NCBI GenBank assembly: GCA_011526105.1
Contig: WYAZ01000029.1
Location: forward strand, 18,359-82,358
Source: Deltaproteobacteria bacterium
Lineage (GTDB): Bacteria; Myxococcota; Kuafuiibacteriia; Kuafuiibacteriales; Kuafuiibacteriaceae
Length of the DNA stretch: 64,000 nt
Direction of reading: 5' to 3'
Position 1 is the first letter of the stretch, and every line of letters begins with the position of its first letter. Below the pieces are notes generated by a model, which did not search any database, was not told the origin of the DNA, and worked only from the letters and a program-made list of their open reading frames with translations. A program made the position numbers and the translations under genes. Below, piece after piece: positions 45,009-54,148 of this stretch.

Positions 45009-45601
45009 TACCTTCGACCGCCGCGGCCGCCGGTCTTTTCGAGGTTGCGCAGGTACTCGAGGAAGTTCGCCTTGTCGTTGAGCTCGGGGCGGTACTGCTC
45101 GCGCCCGCGCCTGCCGTCACCCCGATCGTCACGCTGATTGCCGCGGTTGCCACGATCGTCGCTGCGGTTGCCGCGATCGTCGCCTCCGTCGTTGCGATCG
45201 CGCCGAGGTGCGCCGCGGTTGTCTTCGGCACGCGGTCGCCGGCCCCCGCTTCTGCCCTCGAGCGAGCCGATGGCGTGTGCGAGAAGGGCCTTGGCCAGCT
45301 CTTCCGCAGAGATGCCATCCAGGCTCGCCTGGTAGGCGAGGTCCCGAAAGAGCGGAGAGGCGAGCTGAATCTCGAGCTTGGGTGAGGTGCCCGCCAGCTG
45401 CAGGTCCGACGCCTCGGGGAGCGAGGCCCCTTCGGCCGCGATCGCGGCGATGTGATCCTCGATGGCGGACTCGATGCGCTCGAGCGCATCGCTGCGCGTC
45501 GCGCCGGTCTCAGAGAGGCCGAGCTCCGCGACGACGGCGCGAAACCTCTGCTTCTCGCCGTCAAACTTGATCTGTACTCGGAAGCCGCGATCGTCCGCCA
45601 T
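45008..45601 (-). CDS. HicB-like protein with helix-helix segment and Arg/Gly/Asp-rich tail
   Basis: 197 residues from ATG 45601. Residues 5-63 fit the HicB partial-RNase-H-like domain (RVQIKFDGEKQRFRAVVAEL, GATRSDALERIESAIEDHIAA). Residues 82-113 (PLFRDLAYQASLDGISAEEL) resemble the ribbon-helix-helix end of DNA-binding HicB proteins. From 115 to 175 the chain is low-complexity Arg/Gly/Asp/Asn (DRGNRSDDRGNRGNQRDDRG) like RGG RNA-binding tails, ending in a short helix. No HicA toxin gene is next to it; instead it opens an operon with the arginase-like gene. The 240 bases upstream hold a large inverted repeat. Confidence 0.75.
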   Translation of the reverse strand: MADDRGFRVQIKFDGEKQRFRAVVAELGLSETGATRSDALERIESAIEDHIAAIAAEGASLPEASDLQLAGTSPKLEIQLASPLFRDLAYQASLDGISAEELAKALLAHAIGSLEGRSGGRRPRAEDNRGAPRRDRNDGGDDRGNRSDDRGNRGNQRDDRGDGRRGREQYRPELNDKANFLEYLRNLEKTGGRGGRR

Positions 45602-45681
45602 GGCGCGCACGCTAGACCGCAGCGTCGTTCGCTGTGAAGCCCAGAGTTCATCTCGAGACCCCTTTGGTCGCGAGATGAGCT

Positions 45682-45845
45682 CTAGAGAGCCGATCCGCCT
45701 ATCGGACCGAGTCGGACAAAGAGCCCAGAATCTCTGGCAAGGCGCGACGATTGAGTTGGGTCGGCCCCAACGATTGAGGAGCAACGCAGGCAGAGATTTC
45801 GGGCTCTTCGTCCGACGACGGGAGGCATGCGGTTCGGCTCTCTAG
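45682..45845. repeat. 164-base inverted repeat in the spacer upstream of the HicB-like operon
   Basis: The ends 45682-45693 and 45834-45845 are perfect 12-base complements (CTAGAGAGCCGA and its reverse). A second pair, 45711-45736 and 45791-45816, matches in 23 of 26 positions. The tip holds a small hairpin (TTGGG 45756-45760 with CCCAA 45766-45770). Mismatches are spread, so it is an old or functional fold rather than a fresh copy. The right end overlaps the last codon and stop of the upstream kinase. It may be a structured leader, a two-way terminator or a MITE-like remnant; no target duplication is visible. Confidence 0.75.
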
Positions 45846-48193
45846 TCTTTGGACGGAGGATTGGAGCCGCGGCTGGGCGTGGAGCCTTCTTGGGCTTGAC
45901 GCGCAAGGCCCAGGGCCTCCGACAGCGAAGGACGTTTTCGCGGAGGAAGACCGTCTTCTGGGGTAGACGCGCTCCGGGCGGGCGCCGGCGGAGGTTGCGA
46001 TGGACGTTTTGTTGGAGGGGCGCTCAAACGCTTCGACACCAAGCCACCGAGATCGACGGTCGGGATGACCGGCGGAACCTCGGGGGAGCCGGGGGTGAAC
46101 TCGAAGGTGCCCTCTTCCCAGCTCAAGGCGTCCTCGAGCGCTCGTGTGACGCTCTGACCCAACTGCTTGGCGAGGGCCTCTCGGGTGACCGCCCCGATCT
46201 CGAGCAGGCGGTGCCACGCCGCCATCTCACTGCCATGGGATTCACGGAACGCACGATCGAGCTCCCCTCGCTTGACGATGCGTGCTCGAACGAGCTGCTC
46301 TCCGAGATCTTCCATCCCCATGTTGGAGCTCGCGTTCATGACCTGTCCGTCGTGCATGTCGATGCGTTTCCAAATCAACCCGGAGCGAAACTCGAGTGTG
46401 CCCGAGGCGTGGCTCGACAGAAGCCTCGAGAGGACCACTGCGGGCGCAGCCTCCGCCAGTGTGCCCGAAGCGGCGCCGGGTCCGATGCGAGAGGGTGGCG
46501 CCGAAGGGGCGTGACCCGAAGTCATCGGCGGAGGATGCGCTGGATGATGCTGATGAAGCTGGCCGGTTCGATGCTGCGCTTGTGCGAGGGGCTGAGGCTC
46601 CGTGTGACGCTGGGGCGTGGGCGGTGGTGCCGACACCGAGACGGGAATGTCGACGGAGTCGGGCCACACGGGCGGGCTGCTGCCGACCGGTGAGCTCCCG
46701 CGCTCCGTGCTTTCGGTGGACTCGAAATCGTCGATGTCCGGCGGCGAGCTGCGTGAGCCCGGAGGTCGGCTCGCGGGTCGATTCGAACCCGAACTCCGCA
46801 GCGGGTTGGGGGTGCCGGCCGCCGTGGGTGTGTTTTCGGGTGAGCGCAGCGGAGGCTGACTGAAGCTGGGGAACACCCGCGCGGGGGGCTGGCTGGTGGA
46901 GCTCGGCGGTTGGCTCTTCTGATGGGTGGGCGTGGTGAAGGCCGGTGGCCCAGTGCGCACCGTGGCGGCCTGAGGAATGCGGGCGCCGGGGCTGGTGATG
47001 GGCTCCACCGTTTCGACCACCGGCGCGGTGATCGCCTGCGGGGGCCTCGCTTCTGGGTGGGTGATGCTCTCTTCGTCGCTGTCGAAGGAGAGGGCCGCCG
47101 CGTCCGTGTGGGCAGTGAATGGTCGTGTTCCCGGGGTCCCCGGACCGGCGGCCGGAAGGCCAGCGTTCCCGAAGGCGTTCGCCGGTCCGCTCACGCGGGC
47201 CGAAGGGCCGAACAAGTGATGCTGCCGAAAGAAGGCCGACAGGATCCAGGGGCTCGCGTGAAGCTCGCTCTTGATGAGCCAGGTCTCGAGCGCGTTGGCC
47301 ATGTCTTCGCTGGTGCTGAACCGGTGGACAGACTCCTTGGCGAGTGCGCGTTCGACGATCGAGCACAATACCTCCGGCACCCCTTCGCGTTTGAGCCGGT
47401 CGAGCCGGATCTCGTGCGCGACGATCTTTCGCATGATCTCGTGGGCGCTCTCACCGGTGAAGAGCGGCCGTCCGGTGAGCAGCTCGAAGAGCACGACCCC
47501 GACGCTGTAGGTATCCATCCGAGCATCGACCGGTCGTCCCTGGATGTACTCGGGGGCGAGATAGGCGAACTTGCCTTTGACCAGGCCGGGCTCAGTCGGC
47601 GACTGCACGCGGTCCTGCATGTGCACCACTCCGAAGTCGGTGAGCTTGATGTGACCGGTTCTCGAGACGAGAATGTTCGCCGGGTTCACGTCACGATGCA
47701 CGATGCGCAAGGACGACCCATCCGGTCGTTCGGCGGAGTGTGCGTGGTGGAGCCCACGCAACACCTCGACCGCGATGAAACCAGCGAGCTCGAAGGGTAG
47801 GGCCTCGCCCCGCGCTCGCAGACTCCCGTTTACGGTGCGGAGGTCGGTACCGTCCACGAACTCGAGGCAGAGGTACACGCCGATGTTGTCTTCTTCTGCA
47901 TCGAGCAGCGTGACCAAGTTGGGATGATCGAGGTAGGCCAGTGCCCTCGCTTCATCGAAGAGCATCTGCCGCTTCAGGTCGTACTGGGGGGCCCTTCGAG
48001 GGACGTGTTTGATGACGACCAGTCGCACGAAACCAAGCGCCGACTTCTTTTGGCCGAGGTAGACGTCGGTCATCCCAGATCCCGAGAAGCGGGCGATCAC
48101 CCGGTACGGACCGAGCTGCCTGGGGGCGGGATCGTCTGTGCCGTCGAGATAGATCAGCGAGGGACGTGCCTCGTAGTTCTCCCCCGCGCTCAT
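45842..48193 (-). CDS. Serine/threonine kinase with long Pro/Ser linker and C-terminal DUF4388 domain
   Basis: 783 residues. Kinase domain about 29-310: the glycine loop is degenerate (FSGSGMTDVY, 36-45), but lysine K62, HRDVNPAN (166-173), DFG (186-188) and APE are present, so activity is likely though the loop is unusual. Residues 330-570 are a disordered Pro/Ser/Thr linker. Residues about 575-715 match the DUF4388/PATAN-like fold found behind receiver and kinase domains in deltaproteobacteria (SGTLEFRSGLIWKRIDMHDGQVMNA, GEQLVRARIVKRGELDRAF, EEGTFEF). The C-tail is again Pro/Ser-rich. No membrane helix, so cytoplasmic. Confidence 0.92.
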   Translation of the reverse strand: MSAGENYEARPSLIYLDGTDDPAPRQLGPYRVIARFSGSGMTDVYLGQKKSALGFVRLVVIKHVPRRAPQYDLKRQMLFDEARALAYLDHPNLVTLLDAEEDNIGVYLCLEFVDGTDLRTVNGSLRARGEALPFELAGFIAVEVLRGLHHAHSAERPDGSSLRIVHRDVNPANILVSRTGHIKLTDFGVVHMQDRVQSPTEPGLVKGKFAYLAPEYIQGRPVDARMDTYSVGVVLFELLTGRPLFTGESAHEIMRKIVAHEIRLDRLKREGVPEVLCSIVERALAKESVHRFSTSEDMANALETWLIKSELHASPWILSAFFRQHHLFGPSARVSGPANAFGNAGLPAAGPGTPGTRPFTAHTDAAALSFDSDEESITHPEARPPQAITAPVVETVEPITSPGARIPQAATVRTGPPAFTTPTHQKSQPPSSTSQPPARVFPSFSQPPLRSPENTPTAAGTPNPLRSSGSNRPASRPPGSRSSPPDIDDFESTESTERGSSPVGSSPPVWPDSVDIPVSVSAPPPTPQRHTEPQPLAQAQHRTGQLHQHHPAHPPPMTSGHAPSAPPSRIGPGAASGTLAEAAPAVVLSRLLSSHASGTLEFRSGLIWKRIDMHDGQVMNASSNMGMEDLGEQLVRARIVKRGELDRAFRESHGSEMAAWHRLLEIGAVTREALAKQLGQSVTRALEDALSWEEGTFEFTPGSPEVPPVIPTVDLGGLVSKRLSAPPTKRPSQPPPAPARSASTPEDGLPPRKRPSLSEALGLARQAQEGSTPSRGSNPPSKD

Positions 48194-48278
48194 CCATAAA
48201 AGAAGAGACCGGCTCGGGGGGTCAGGTCAATGTTTTGCCCGGGTGGGTGTGGGTTTCTGGCCCGACCCCCTTTCGGGA

Positions 48279-48743
48279 TCAGCGCGGACCACCCACCGTG
48301 CGGGCGTATATCTCGCGATCGACGCGATCGAAGCCGACGCTGCGATAGAACTCTTTCGCGTCGAAGTTCTTGGCTCCGACCTCGAGGGTCACGGCCGGGA
48401 GGCCCTCAGAGGCCGCGTATTCCTCGACGTAGCTGATCATGCGGCGACCGATCCCTCGATCCCGCGCCTTACCTTTGACGAAGATCTCGTCCAGAACGGC
48501 CACTTCGGAGGCCCACTCGAAGCTCGGGCGACGCACCACCAAGGCATAGCCCACCAGCTCGCTCTCCGCCTCCGCGAGCAGCACCTTGCCTCGGTGTGGG
48601 CTATCGAAGAGGTCCTCGAGCACGGCGCGAATGCGTTCCTTCGAGTGTTTCCGCAACCCCTCTTGACGGTGATACTCCTCGAGCAGCGGGAGCACGGCTT
48701 CCATGTCTTTGGCCGTGGCCCAGCGCAGGGTTTTTGAGGTCAT
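48279..48743 (-). CDS. GNAT-family N-acetyltransferase
   Basis: 154 residues, the size of a single GNAT domain. It has the acetyl-CoA pyrophosphate loop RDRGIGRRMISYVEEYA (motif A, R/Q-x2-G-x-G/A), a typical beta4 strand before it (EVAVLDEIFVKGKAR) and the C-terminal KNFDAKEFYRSVGF. Transfers an acetyl group to an amine; the substrate is unknown. It lies 85 bases before the kinase gene, on the same strand, with a G-rich spacer between, so it may or may not be co-transcribed. Confidence 0.9.
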   Translation of the reverse strand: MTSKTLRWATAKDMEAVLPLLEEYHRQEGLRKHSKERIRAVLEDLFDSPHRGKVLLAEAESELVGYALVVRRPSFEWASEVAVLDEIFVKGKARDRGIGRRMISYVEEYAASEGLPAVTLEVGAKNFDAKEFYRSVGFDRVDREIYARTVGGPR

Positions 48744-48855
48744 GGCGTCTGTCTAGCACTCCTGCCCCGATCGGAAAACGGAGATCGTGCGGGGTCGGCC
48801 AGCTCGCCTGACCGGGGTAACTATGAGACCTTTCCCGCCGTAGCTCTGGGGCCCC

Positions 48856-50370
48856 ATGGTCGAACTCCTGCTCGCCACCTACTTTCTGTCGCTCGGGGCG
48901 CTCGCGGTGCTGGGCGTCCACCGGGTCCGCCTCACCAGGGCTGCTGTCGCCGCCCGCCGCCGCCCACCTGCGGTCGCCCCCAAACCCGAGACTTGGCCCG
49001 GGTTGCTCGTGCAGCTGCCGGTCTACAACGAGGCCCTCGTGGTGGAGCGGCTCCTCGGCTCCGTCTCAGCCCTCCGGTATCCGGGGGCGCTCGAGATCCA
49101 GGTCCTCGACGACTCCACCGATCTCACCACCGGGATCGTGGCGCGGGAAGTCGAGCGCCTCCGCGGGCTCGGCGTGTCCATCGCGCACGTGCGTCGAGTC
49201 GACCGACGAGGGTACAAGGCCGGCGCGCTCGCTCGCGGTCTCGAAGAGAGCACCGCCGAACTCGTGGCGCTCTTCGACGCCGACTTCACCCCCTCCGCCG
49301 ACTTCCTCGAACGCGCGGTGCCCGCTCTGCTCGCCGACGAACGACTTGGCATGGTGCAAGCTCGATGGGCGCACGAGAACCGAACACAGTCTTGGCTGAC
49401 TCGCGCGCAAGCCGTCTTTCTCGACGCGCACTTCGGGATCGAACACCGGGCGCGTGCGTTTCTGGGTCTGTTCTTCAACTTCAACGGGACCGCCGGCGTG
49501 TGGCGACGTCGGGCCATCGATGAGGCCGGGGGTTGGTCCAGCGACACACTCACCGAGGATCTCGACCTGTCGTATCGAGCACAGCTCGTGGGCTGGCGCT
49601 TCACCTATCTCGATGAGCTCGAGGTGCCGGCCGAGTTGCCGGAGAGCTGGACCGCGTTCCGAACGCAGCAGTTCCGCTGGGTGCGCGGGGGCATCGAAAC
49701 CTGGCGAAAGCTCATGCCCCAGATTTGGAGAACACCGGGCGTGAGCATCGCGCAGCGCCTCGAAGCGACCATGCACCTCTCAGGCAACTTCGCCTACTTC
49801 TTGATGGCGCTGCTCGCCGCGCTTCTCCCCCTCGCCGTCGTCGCCCGCGATCAACTCGGATGGCTTGTGCCCGGGGGACAGTGGCTTCTCTCGGTGCTGG
49901 ACTATTCGATGCTCACCGCCGGCACTCTGGCCATGGTGGTCTTTTATGTGGCCTCCATGCGCGCTCGGCCGGTCTCGGAACGCAGCCTCTTCGACATCGC
50001 TTTTGCGCTCTGTCTCGGGGCGGGCATGAGCCTAGGCAACGCGCGGCAGGTGCTGCTCGGGCTGCGCGGCGCCCGCTCGGAGTTCTCGCGCACGCCCAAG
50101 CGCGGGGGCTCGCGCTCGAAGACCGCGCTGCAGCTCTACCGAGCGCACCCGGAGCGTCGACTCATCGCGCTCGAACTCTTGTTCCTGGCCTACTACTCTT
50201 GGGCGTTGGTGTACGCCGCCTCCGAGACCCTACTGGCGGCCATCCCCTTCTTGGCCCTCTACTGGGTGGGTTTTGCGGCGGTGGGTTTAGGTTCGATCGC
50301 GGACGCGCTGCGCTCGGCTGAGACGGGTCACTTCTTCAAGCGTTCGAGGTTCAAGATCTCGGTCACCTGA
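48856..50370 (+). CDS. Membrane glycosyltransferase family 2, cellulose-synthase-like (CslA-type)
   Basis: 504 residues. Catalytic motifs of processive GT2 enzymes: QVLDDSTD, FDADFTP, LTEDLDLSYRAQ (TED) and QQFRWVRGG (QxxRW). One membrane helix at the start and four or more near the end (FAYFLMALLAALLPLAVVA; LTAGTLAMVVFYVASMRA; LLFLAYYSWALVYA; FLALYWVGFAAVGLG). The LDDSTD form is typical of the CslA/glucomannan-synthase-like branch. It should polymerise and export a beta-linked polysaccharide. Its last 43 bases overlap the end of the convergent coiled-coil gene. Confidence 0.9.
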   Translation: MVELLLATYFLSLGALAVLGVHRVRLTRAAVAARRRPPAVAPKPETWPGLLVQLPVYNEALVVERLLGSVSALRYPGALEIQVLDDSTDLTTGIVAREVERLRGLGVSIAHVRRVDRRGYKAGALARGLEESTAELVALFDADFTPSADFLERAVPALLADERLGMVQARWAHENRTQSWLTRAQAVFLDAHFGIEHRARAFLGLFFNFNGTAGVWRRRAIDEAGGWSSDTLTEDLDLSYRAQLVGWRFTYLDELEVPAELPESWTAFRTQQFRWVRGGIETWRKLMPQIWRTPGVSIAQRLEATMHLSGNFAYFLMALLAALLPLAVVARDQLGWLVPGGQWLLSVLDYSMLTAGTLAMVVFYVASMRARPVSERSLFDIAFALCLGAGMSLGNARQVLLGLRGARSEFSRTPKRGGSRSKTALQLYRAHPERRLIALELLFLAYYSWALVYAASETLLAAIPFLALYWVGFAAVGLGSIADALRSAETGHFFKRSRFKISVT

Positions 50371-53300
50371 CGATCGGACTCGCCTTCTGACTCCACAAGA
50401 TCCGGATGCTCGTCGCCCTGCTGGGTGGGCAAGCCCCCTTGCGCATCTCGAAATGGATCCGCGCTCGGATCCCAGCTGCTGGGTTCGAGCGAGCCCAGCA
50501 GCGCCTCTGCAGCGGCGTCGAAGTTACCCCCAGATTTGGCGTCGGGCTGAGTCAGCGCGCGCAGCTTCTTTCTCGCCGGCCCGGCGGCCTTGGAAGGGCG
50601 TGCGCCTGCCTTCTTGGCGGAGACCGAGGCGCGGCGTTTTGGGGAGCTCGTGCTCGCGTTTGCGAGCGGCCTGCTGTCCAAGTTGAGCGTGTCCTCAGCC
50701 TCCATGCCGAAAGGAACGGCGGCTGAACCGAACGCATCTTCGATCGCGCTGTCCGCTCCCACCGTGGCTTCGTGATCGCCAAAACCCACCACCGGTGAGG
50801 CGGTGCGGCCGCGATCGAGCGCCTCCGTGGGGTCGTCCAGCTCGTCCCGAAGTCCGCTGAACGGATCGATGTAGGCGCCGCTGTCTCCATCCGAGGTTGG
50901 ACCCTCGTCCACGTCGACGATCGACGCGCCTTCGATCCCACCCATGACGAGATCAAAGGCCTCCTCGATGGAGTCACTGACGCCCCGCTGATCCTCCGGC
51001 TCCTCGTAGTGTTCGGCCGCGCCCGCCTCAGCGGCGATACGCTCTGCACGCGCCATCTCCTCGGCGATTCGAGCGTGCAGCGCGGCGGGATCTGGCGCCG
51101 GCGCCACCGAGGGCGCGGGCCGTTTGGGTATGGGAGGACGACGAGGAGGACCAGCCGCGATGGGCTTCTCTGCTGCTCGTGTCGCGGGCCTCTGGCTCCC
51201 TCCTGTACCGGCGCCGCTGGCCGCTCGCTTCGGGGGTTCCTCTTCGAGCAGTTCTCGGGCTTCGTTCAGAGTGGAGCTCAGCTGACCGATGAGCTTGCCG
51301 CGCTGCGCCTCGACTTGGCTCTTCTGGCTGAGCGCTCGATGTTTCACCCCGAGCTCCGCGAGCTTCGACTCGAGCTGCTTGACCGCCGCTCTCTGGCTCT
51401 CGAGCTCCTTGCGCTGCGCGGCCTCCACGGCCCCAAGCTCCGTCTTCTCGCGCGCCAACACCGCGGTTTGACCTTCGAGCAGCTTCGTCTTCTTGCGAAG
51501 GTCCTCGATGGTGCTGAACATCTCTTCGGCGTCTGTTTCGAGCTCCTCGATGCGCCGGTCTCGTGCATTCAGAGCCTCGGCCCGCGCGTGGTCAGACTTC
51601 TGGAACTCGTGCATCTCCTTTTCGAGCGACTGGATGCGCCGTTGGGTCTGCTTGGAGGTCTCTTCGTAGCGCTCGATCTGGTCGGCCTGCCGGTTGAGCT
51701 TCGACTCGGCCTCCACACGCAGGGTGCGCTCGCGCTCGACCTCGAGTGACAGGCGTTGAGCTTCCTGTGCGCCGAGTTCGAGCCGGTTGATCTGATCCTT
51801 GGTCTCTTCGATGACACTCTCAGCGCGTTGGCTGCGCTTCTTGGTCTCGTGCAGCTCGTGGAAGATCTGCTGCTTCGATTGCTCGGCCGCTTGGTGCTCC
51901 TCCGAGAGAGCTGCGAGCTTCGAACCAAGCTGAGCCCGCTCGTCCGCGAGCCGCGACACGTCCGCCTCGAGACTGCTGCGCTCATCCCGATGGCGATTGA
52001 GTTCGGCCTCGAGTGTGTGCGCGCGCGCTTCGAAGTCTTGGCTCGTTCGCCGCAGCCGGTCTCGCTCGGCCGAAGTCTCGAACAACAGCTCGTTCGACTC
52101 TTCGAGCTCGTCCTCCAGCCCCCGAATCCGTGACTCGGACTCGCTCCGGAAGTTCTCGAGCGTGTCCGACTTGGTCCGGAAAGCCTCTCGAGTGGACTGA
52201 AGCTCCTTTTCGAGGCGAGCCTTTTCCTGCTGGACCTGCTCCACTCTCGCTTTCTCGGCGCCCAGCTGTCCCTCGAGTTTGCGCCGCTGGGAATCCTGGC
52301 CGGCCTGGAGATCGGATTGAAGCGCGGACAGGCTCTCTTCGTAGCCTCGCGCCTGGTCCTCCAGCTCGGCCTCTCGTTCCGCGAGCTGCGTCCGAAGCTG
52401 ATCCGAGAACCCGCTGAGCTCGAGCACCCGCGACTCGAGCTGGGCGTTGTCCGCGCGCATCTCCGCCAGACGTATGTCGAAGGACTCCGTCTCCTCGCTG
52501 AGCTGGGCCAAAAGATCATCACGTTCGCGCTCGAGTTCCGACAGACGGGTGCGGTGATCGCTCTCTTGCAGCGACAGGGCCGTCATCTCGCCGGTGCGCC
52601 CTTCGAGGAGCTGCTCGAGGCTGCGAATCCGACCTTCAGCCTCCTGGATCGCGCTCGCGGCGGCGGCGACCTCAGCCTCGTGGTCTTCTTGCCTCCGGGC
52701 CATTTCCTCCGCGTAGCGAGTCTCCAGCTGCGCGAGCTCTTCCCGAAGCAGAGCCTCGAGCGTGGCCTTGGCTTCGAAAGCGGCGTCGATCTCGAGGGCG
52801 TGCTGCGTTTGCAGCTCTTCGACCGCTAGGGAATGCTCCTGCTGCTGCTGCTCCTGCTCCTGACGTGCGTCGATCGCGAGGCGGTCGAGCTTCTCGAGCA
52901 GAGTGTCGATCTCTTGACCACGCTGCTCGGCGACCGAGGAGGTCATCTCGAGCTTGTTCCGCGTGGCCTCGAGCGTCTGTTCCGCGGCCTCGAGACGGGC
53001 GCGGTCCTCGGTGAGGCTGCGCTTCAGATCCTCGTTCTCGGACTCGAGCGTGGTGAGCTCCTCCTGGAGAATGGAGAGCCTCTGAGCGTCGTCCTGGCTC
53101 TTTTCGCGGAGCTCGGCGAGCTCACCGCCCGCCACCTCTCTGCCCGCCCGCAGCTCGTCGAGCTCCACCTGCATGGCGGTCTGCGCCGCCTGAGCGTCTT
53201 GGAAGATGGAGTCCATCTGGGCCTGGAACCGCTCGTGTTCGAGCCGAGCATCGTTGAACTCCTTTTCGACCCGCTCGAGCTCGGACTCGAGGTCTTGGAT

Positions 53301-54128
53301 GATGGTGTCTCGGCGGGTGAGGTCGCTCTTCTGCGAGGTCGAGACGTGCTCGAAGTCCTGCATCACGGTGAGGAGCTCATCCCAAGCGCCTTTGGCGGCC
53401 GCGATCTTCGATTCGAGGAATTTGTTCTGCTCCCGGAGAAACCGCATCTTCTCGTCGGGGCTGGCGTTCAAGGACGCTTGCGGGGAGGCGAGGCTGACTC
53501 GGTCTCGCAGCATCTCGTCGAAAGACTGGGCCTTCCACCCCTCGGACGAGACGGGTACGGCCGGCGACTTCTCGAGGTTCGCCGCTGCGGGCGGAGGCGC
53601 GGGCAGGGAGCGTCGCAGCGGGGGGGGGCCATCGTCCGGAGCGGCCGCGGCGCGTTTCAGAGGCGGCGGGCCACCCCCCGCGCTGGGGAGGGGTGGAGGT
53701 CCGGGGGGGGCTTCGACCGCCTTGGCGCCAGGCATCGGAGGCGGCGCGTGCTGGATGCGTTCGAAGAGCTTGCCGACACGGTCGAGCAGGTCTTCGGTGG
53801 CGAGCGGCTTGAGCGCGTATTCGTCGGCGGCGTGCGGCGAGCGGGCGTGCGCTTGAAAGGCCTGGGCCGAATTCTCGGAGCCGGTCAGCAAGATCTTGGT
53901 GCTTCGTAGCTCTTTGGTTCGCCGAATCTTGCCGCACAAGGACAGGACGTCTTCACCATCGGGCAGCTCGGCGCTGAGCATGAGGATGGCCGGCTGCATG
54001 CGGACCAGAAGGTCCAGCGGGAGGTCCTGTCGTACGTAGACTGTGACGCCTGCGGCTTCGAGCGCCGTCTGGGTTGCGTTCACGAAAGGCGCGTCCGCGT
54101 CGACGATCAGGACCGAAGTGTTGGACAT
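50328..54128 (-). CDS. AglZ/FrzS-like protein: pseudo-receiver plus long coiled coil
   Basis: 1266 residues. Residues 1-125 have the receiver fold: LIVDADAP (acidic pair D10, D12), LLTGS (T82) and LKP (K107). The phosphoacceptor position is serine: MLSAELPDG has S52 where LLD is expected, so it should not be phosphorylated. A proline-rich linker (130-220) leads to about 750 residues of coiled coil (Glu/Leu/Arg heptads, roughly 230-1000), then a disordered tail. Layout and length match AglZ of Myxococcus (about 1400 residues), a partner of MglA, and FrzS, also a pseudo-receiver. Function in motility or polarity is inference. A 17-base palindrome lies just upstream of the start. Confidence 0.85.
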   Translation of the reverse strand: MSNTSVLIVDADAPFVNATQTALEAAGVTVYVRQDLPLDLLVRMQPAILMLSAELPDGEDVLSLCGKIRRTKELRSTKILLTGSENSAQAFQAHARSPHAADEYALKPLATEDLLDRVGKLFERIQHAPPPMPGAKAVEAPPGPPPLPSAGGGPPPLKRAAAAPDDGPPPLRRSLPAPPPAAANLEKSPAVPVSSEGWKAQSFDEMLRDRVSLASPQASLNASPDEKMRFLREQNKFLESKIAAAKGAWDELLTVMQDFEHVSTSQKSDLTRRDTIIQDLESELERVEKEFNDARLEHERFQAQMDSIFQDAQAAQTAMQVELDELRAGREVAGGELAELREKSQDDAQRLSILQEELTTLESENEDLKRSLTEDRARLEAAEQTLEATRNKLEMTSSVAEQRGQEIDTLLEKLDRLAIDARQEQEQQQQEHSLAVEELQTQHALEIDAAFEAKATLEALLREELAQLETRYAEEMARRQEDHEAEVAAAASAIQEAEGRIRSLEQLLEGRTGEMTALSLQESDHRTRLSELERERDDLLAQLSEETESFDIRLAEMRADNAQLESRVLELSGFSDQLRTQLAEREAELEDQARGYEESLSALQSDLQAGQDSQRRKLEGQLGAEKARVEQVQQEKARLEKELQSTREAFRTKSDTLENFRSESESRIRGLEDELEESNELLFETSAERDRLRRTSQDFEARAHTLEAELNRHRDERSSLEADVSRLADERAQLGSKLAALSEEHQAAEQSKQQIFHELHETKKRSQRAESVIEETKDQINRLELGAQEAQRLSLEVERERTLRVEAESKLNRQADQIERYEETSKQTQRRIQSLEKEMHEFQKSDHARAEALNARDRRIEELETDAEEMFSTIEDLRKKTKLLEGQTAVLAREKTELGAVEAAQRKELESQRAAVKQLESKLAELGVKHRALSQKSQVEAQRGKLIGQLSSTLNEARELLEEEPPKRAASGAGTGGSQRPATRAAEKPIAAGPPRRPPIPKRPAPSVAPAPDPAALHARIAEEMARAERIAAEAGAAEHYEEPEDQRGVSDSIEEAFDLVMGGIEGASIVDVDEGPTSDGDSGAYIDPFSGLRDELDDPTEALDRGRTASPVVGFGDHEATVGADSAIEDAFGSAAVPFGMEAEDTLNLDSRPLANASTSSPKRRASVSAKKAGARPSKAAGPARKKLRALTQPDAKSGGNFDAAAEALLGSLEPSSWDPSADPFRDAQGGLPTQQGDEHPDLVESEGESDRQVTEILNLERLKK

Positions 54129-54148
54129 CCTAAGGCCTCGGCATCATT

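Noticed and set aside
45672..45685. GAGATGAGCTCTAG also found at 63868-63881
   Set aside because: A single 14-base match is expected by chance in a window this long, and flanks differ; kept only as a note since both lie in spacers.
45682..45845. The 164-base inverted repeat as a recent insertion (MITE)
   Set aside because: No target-site duplication is seen and the arms have diverged; reported as a repeat without that label.
52833..53909. Plus-strand frame starting with a leucine run, opposite the coiled-coil gene
   Set aside because: The Leu run is the antisense of a Gln run (QEQQQQE) in the coiled coil; not a membrane protein.
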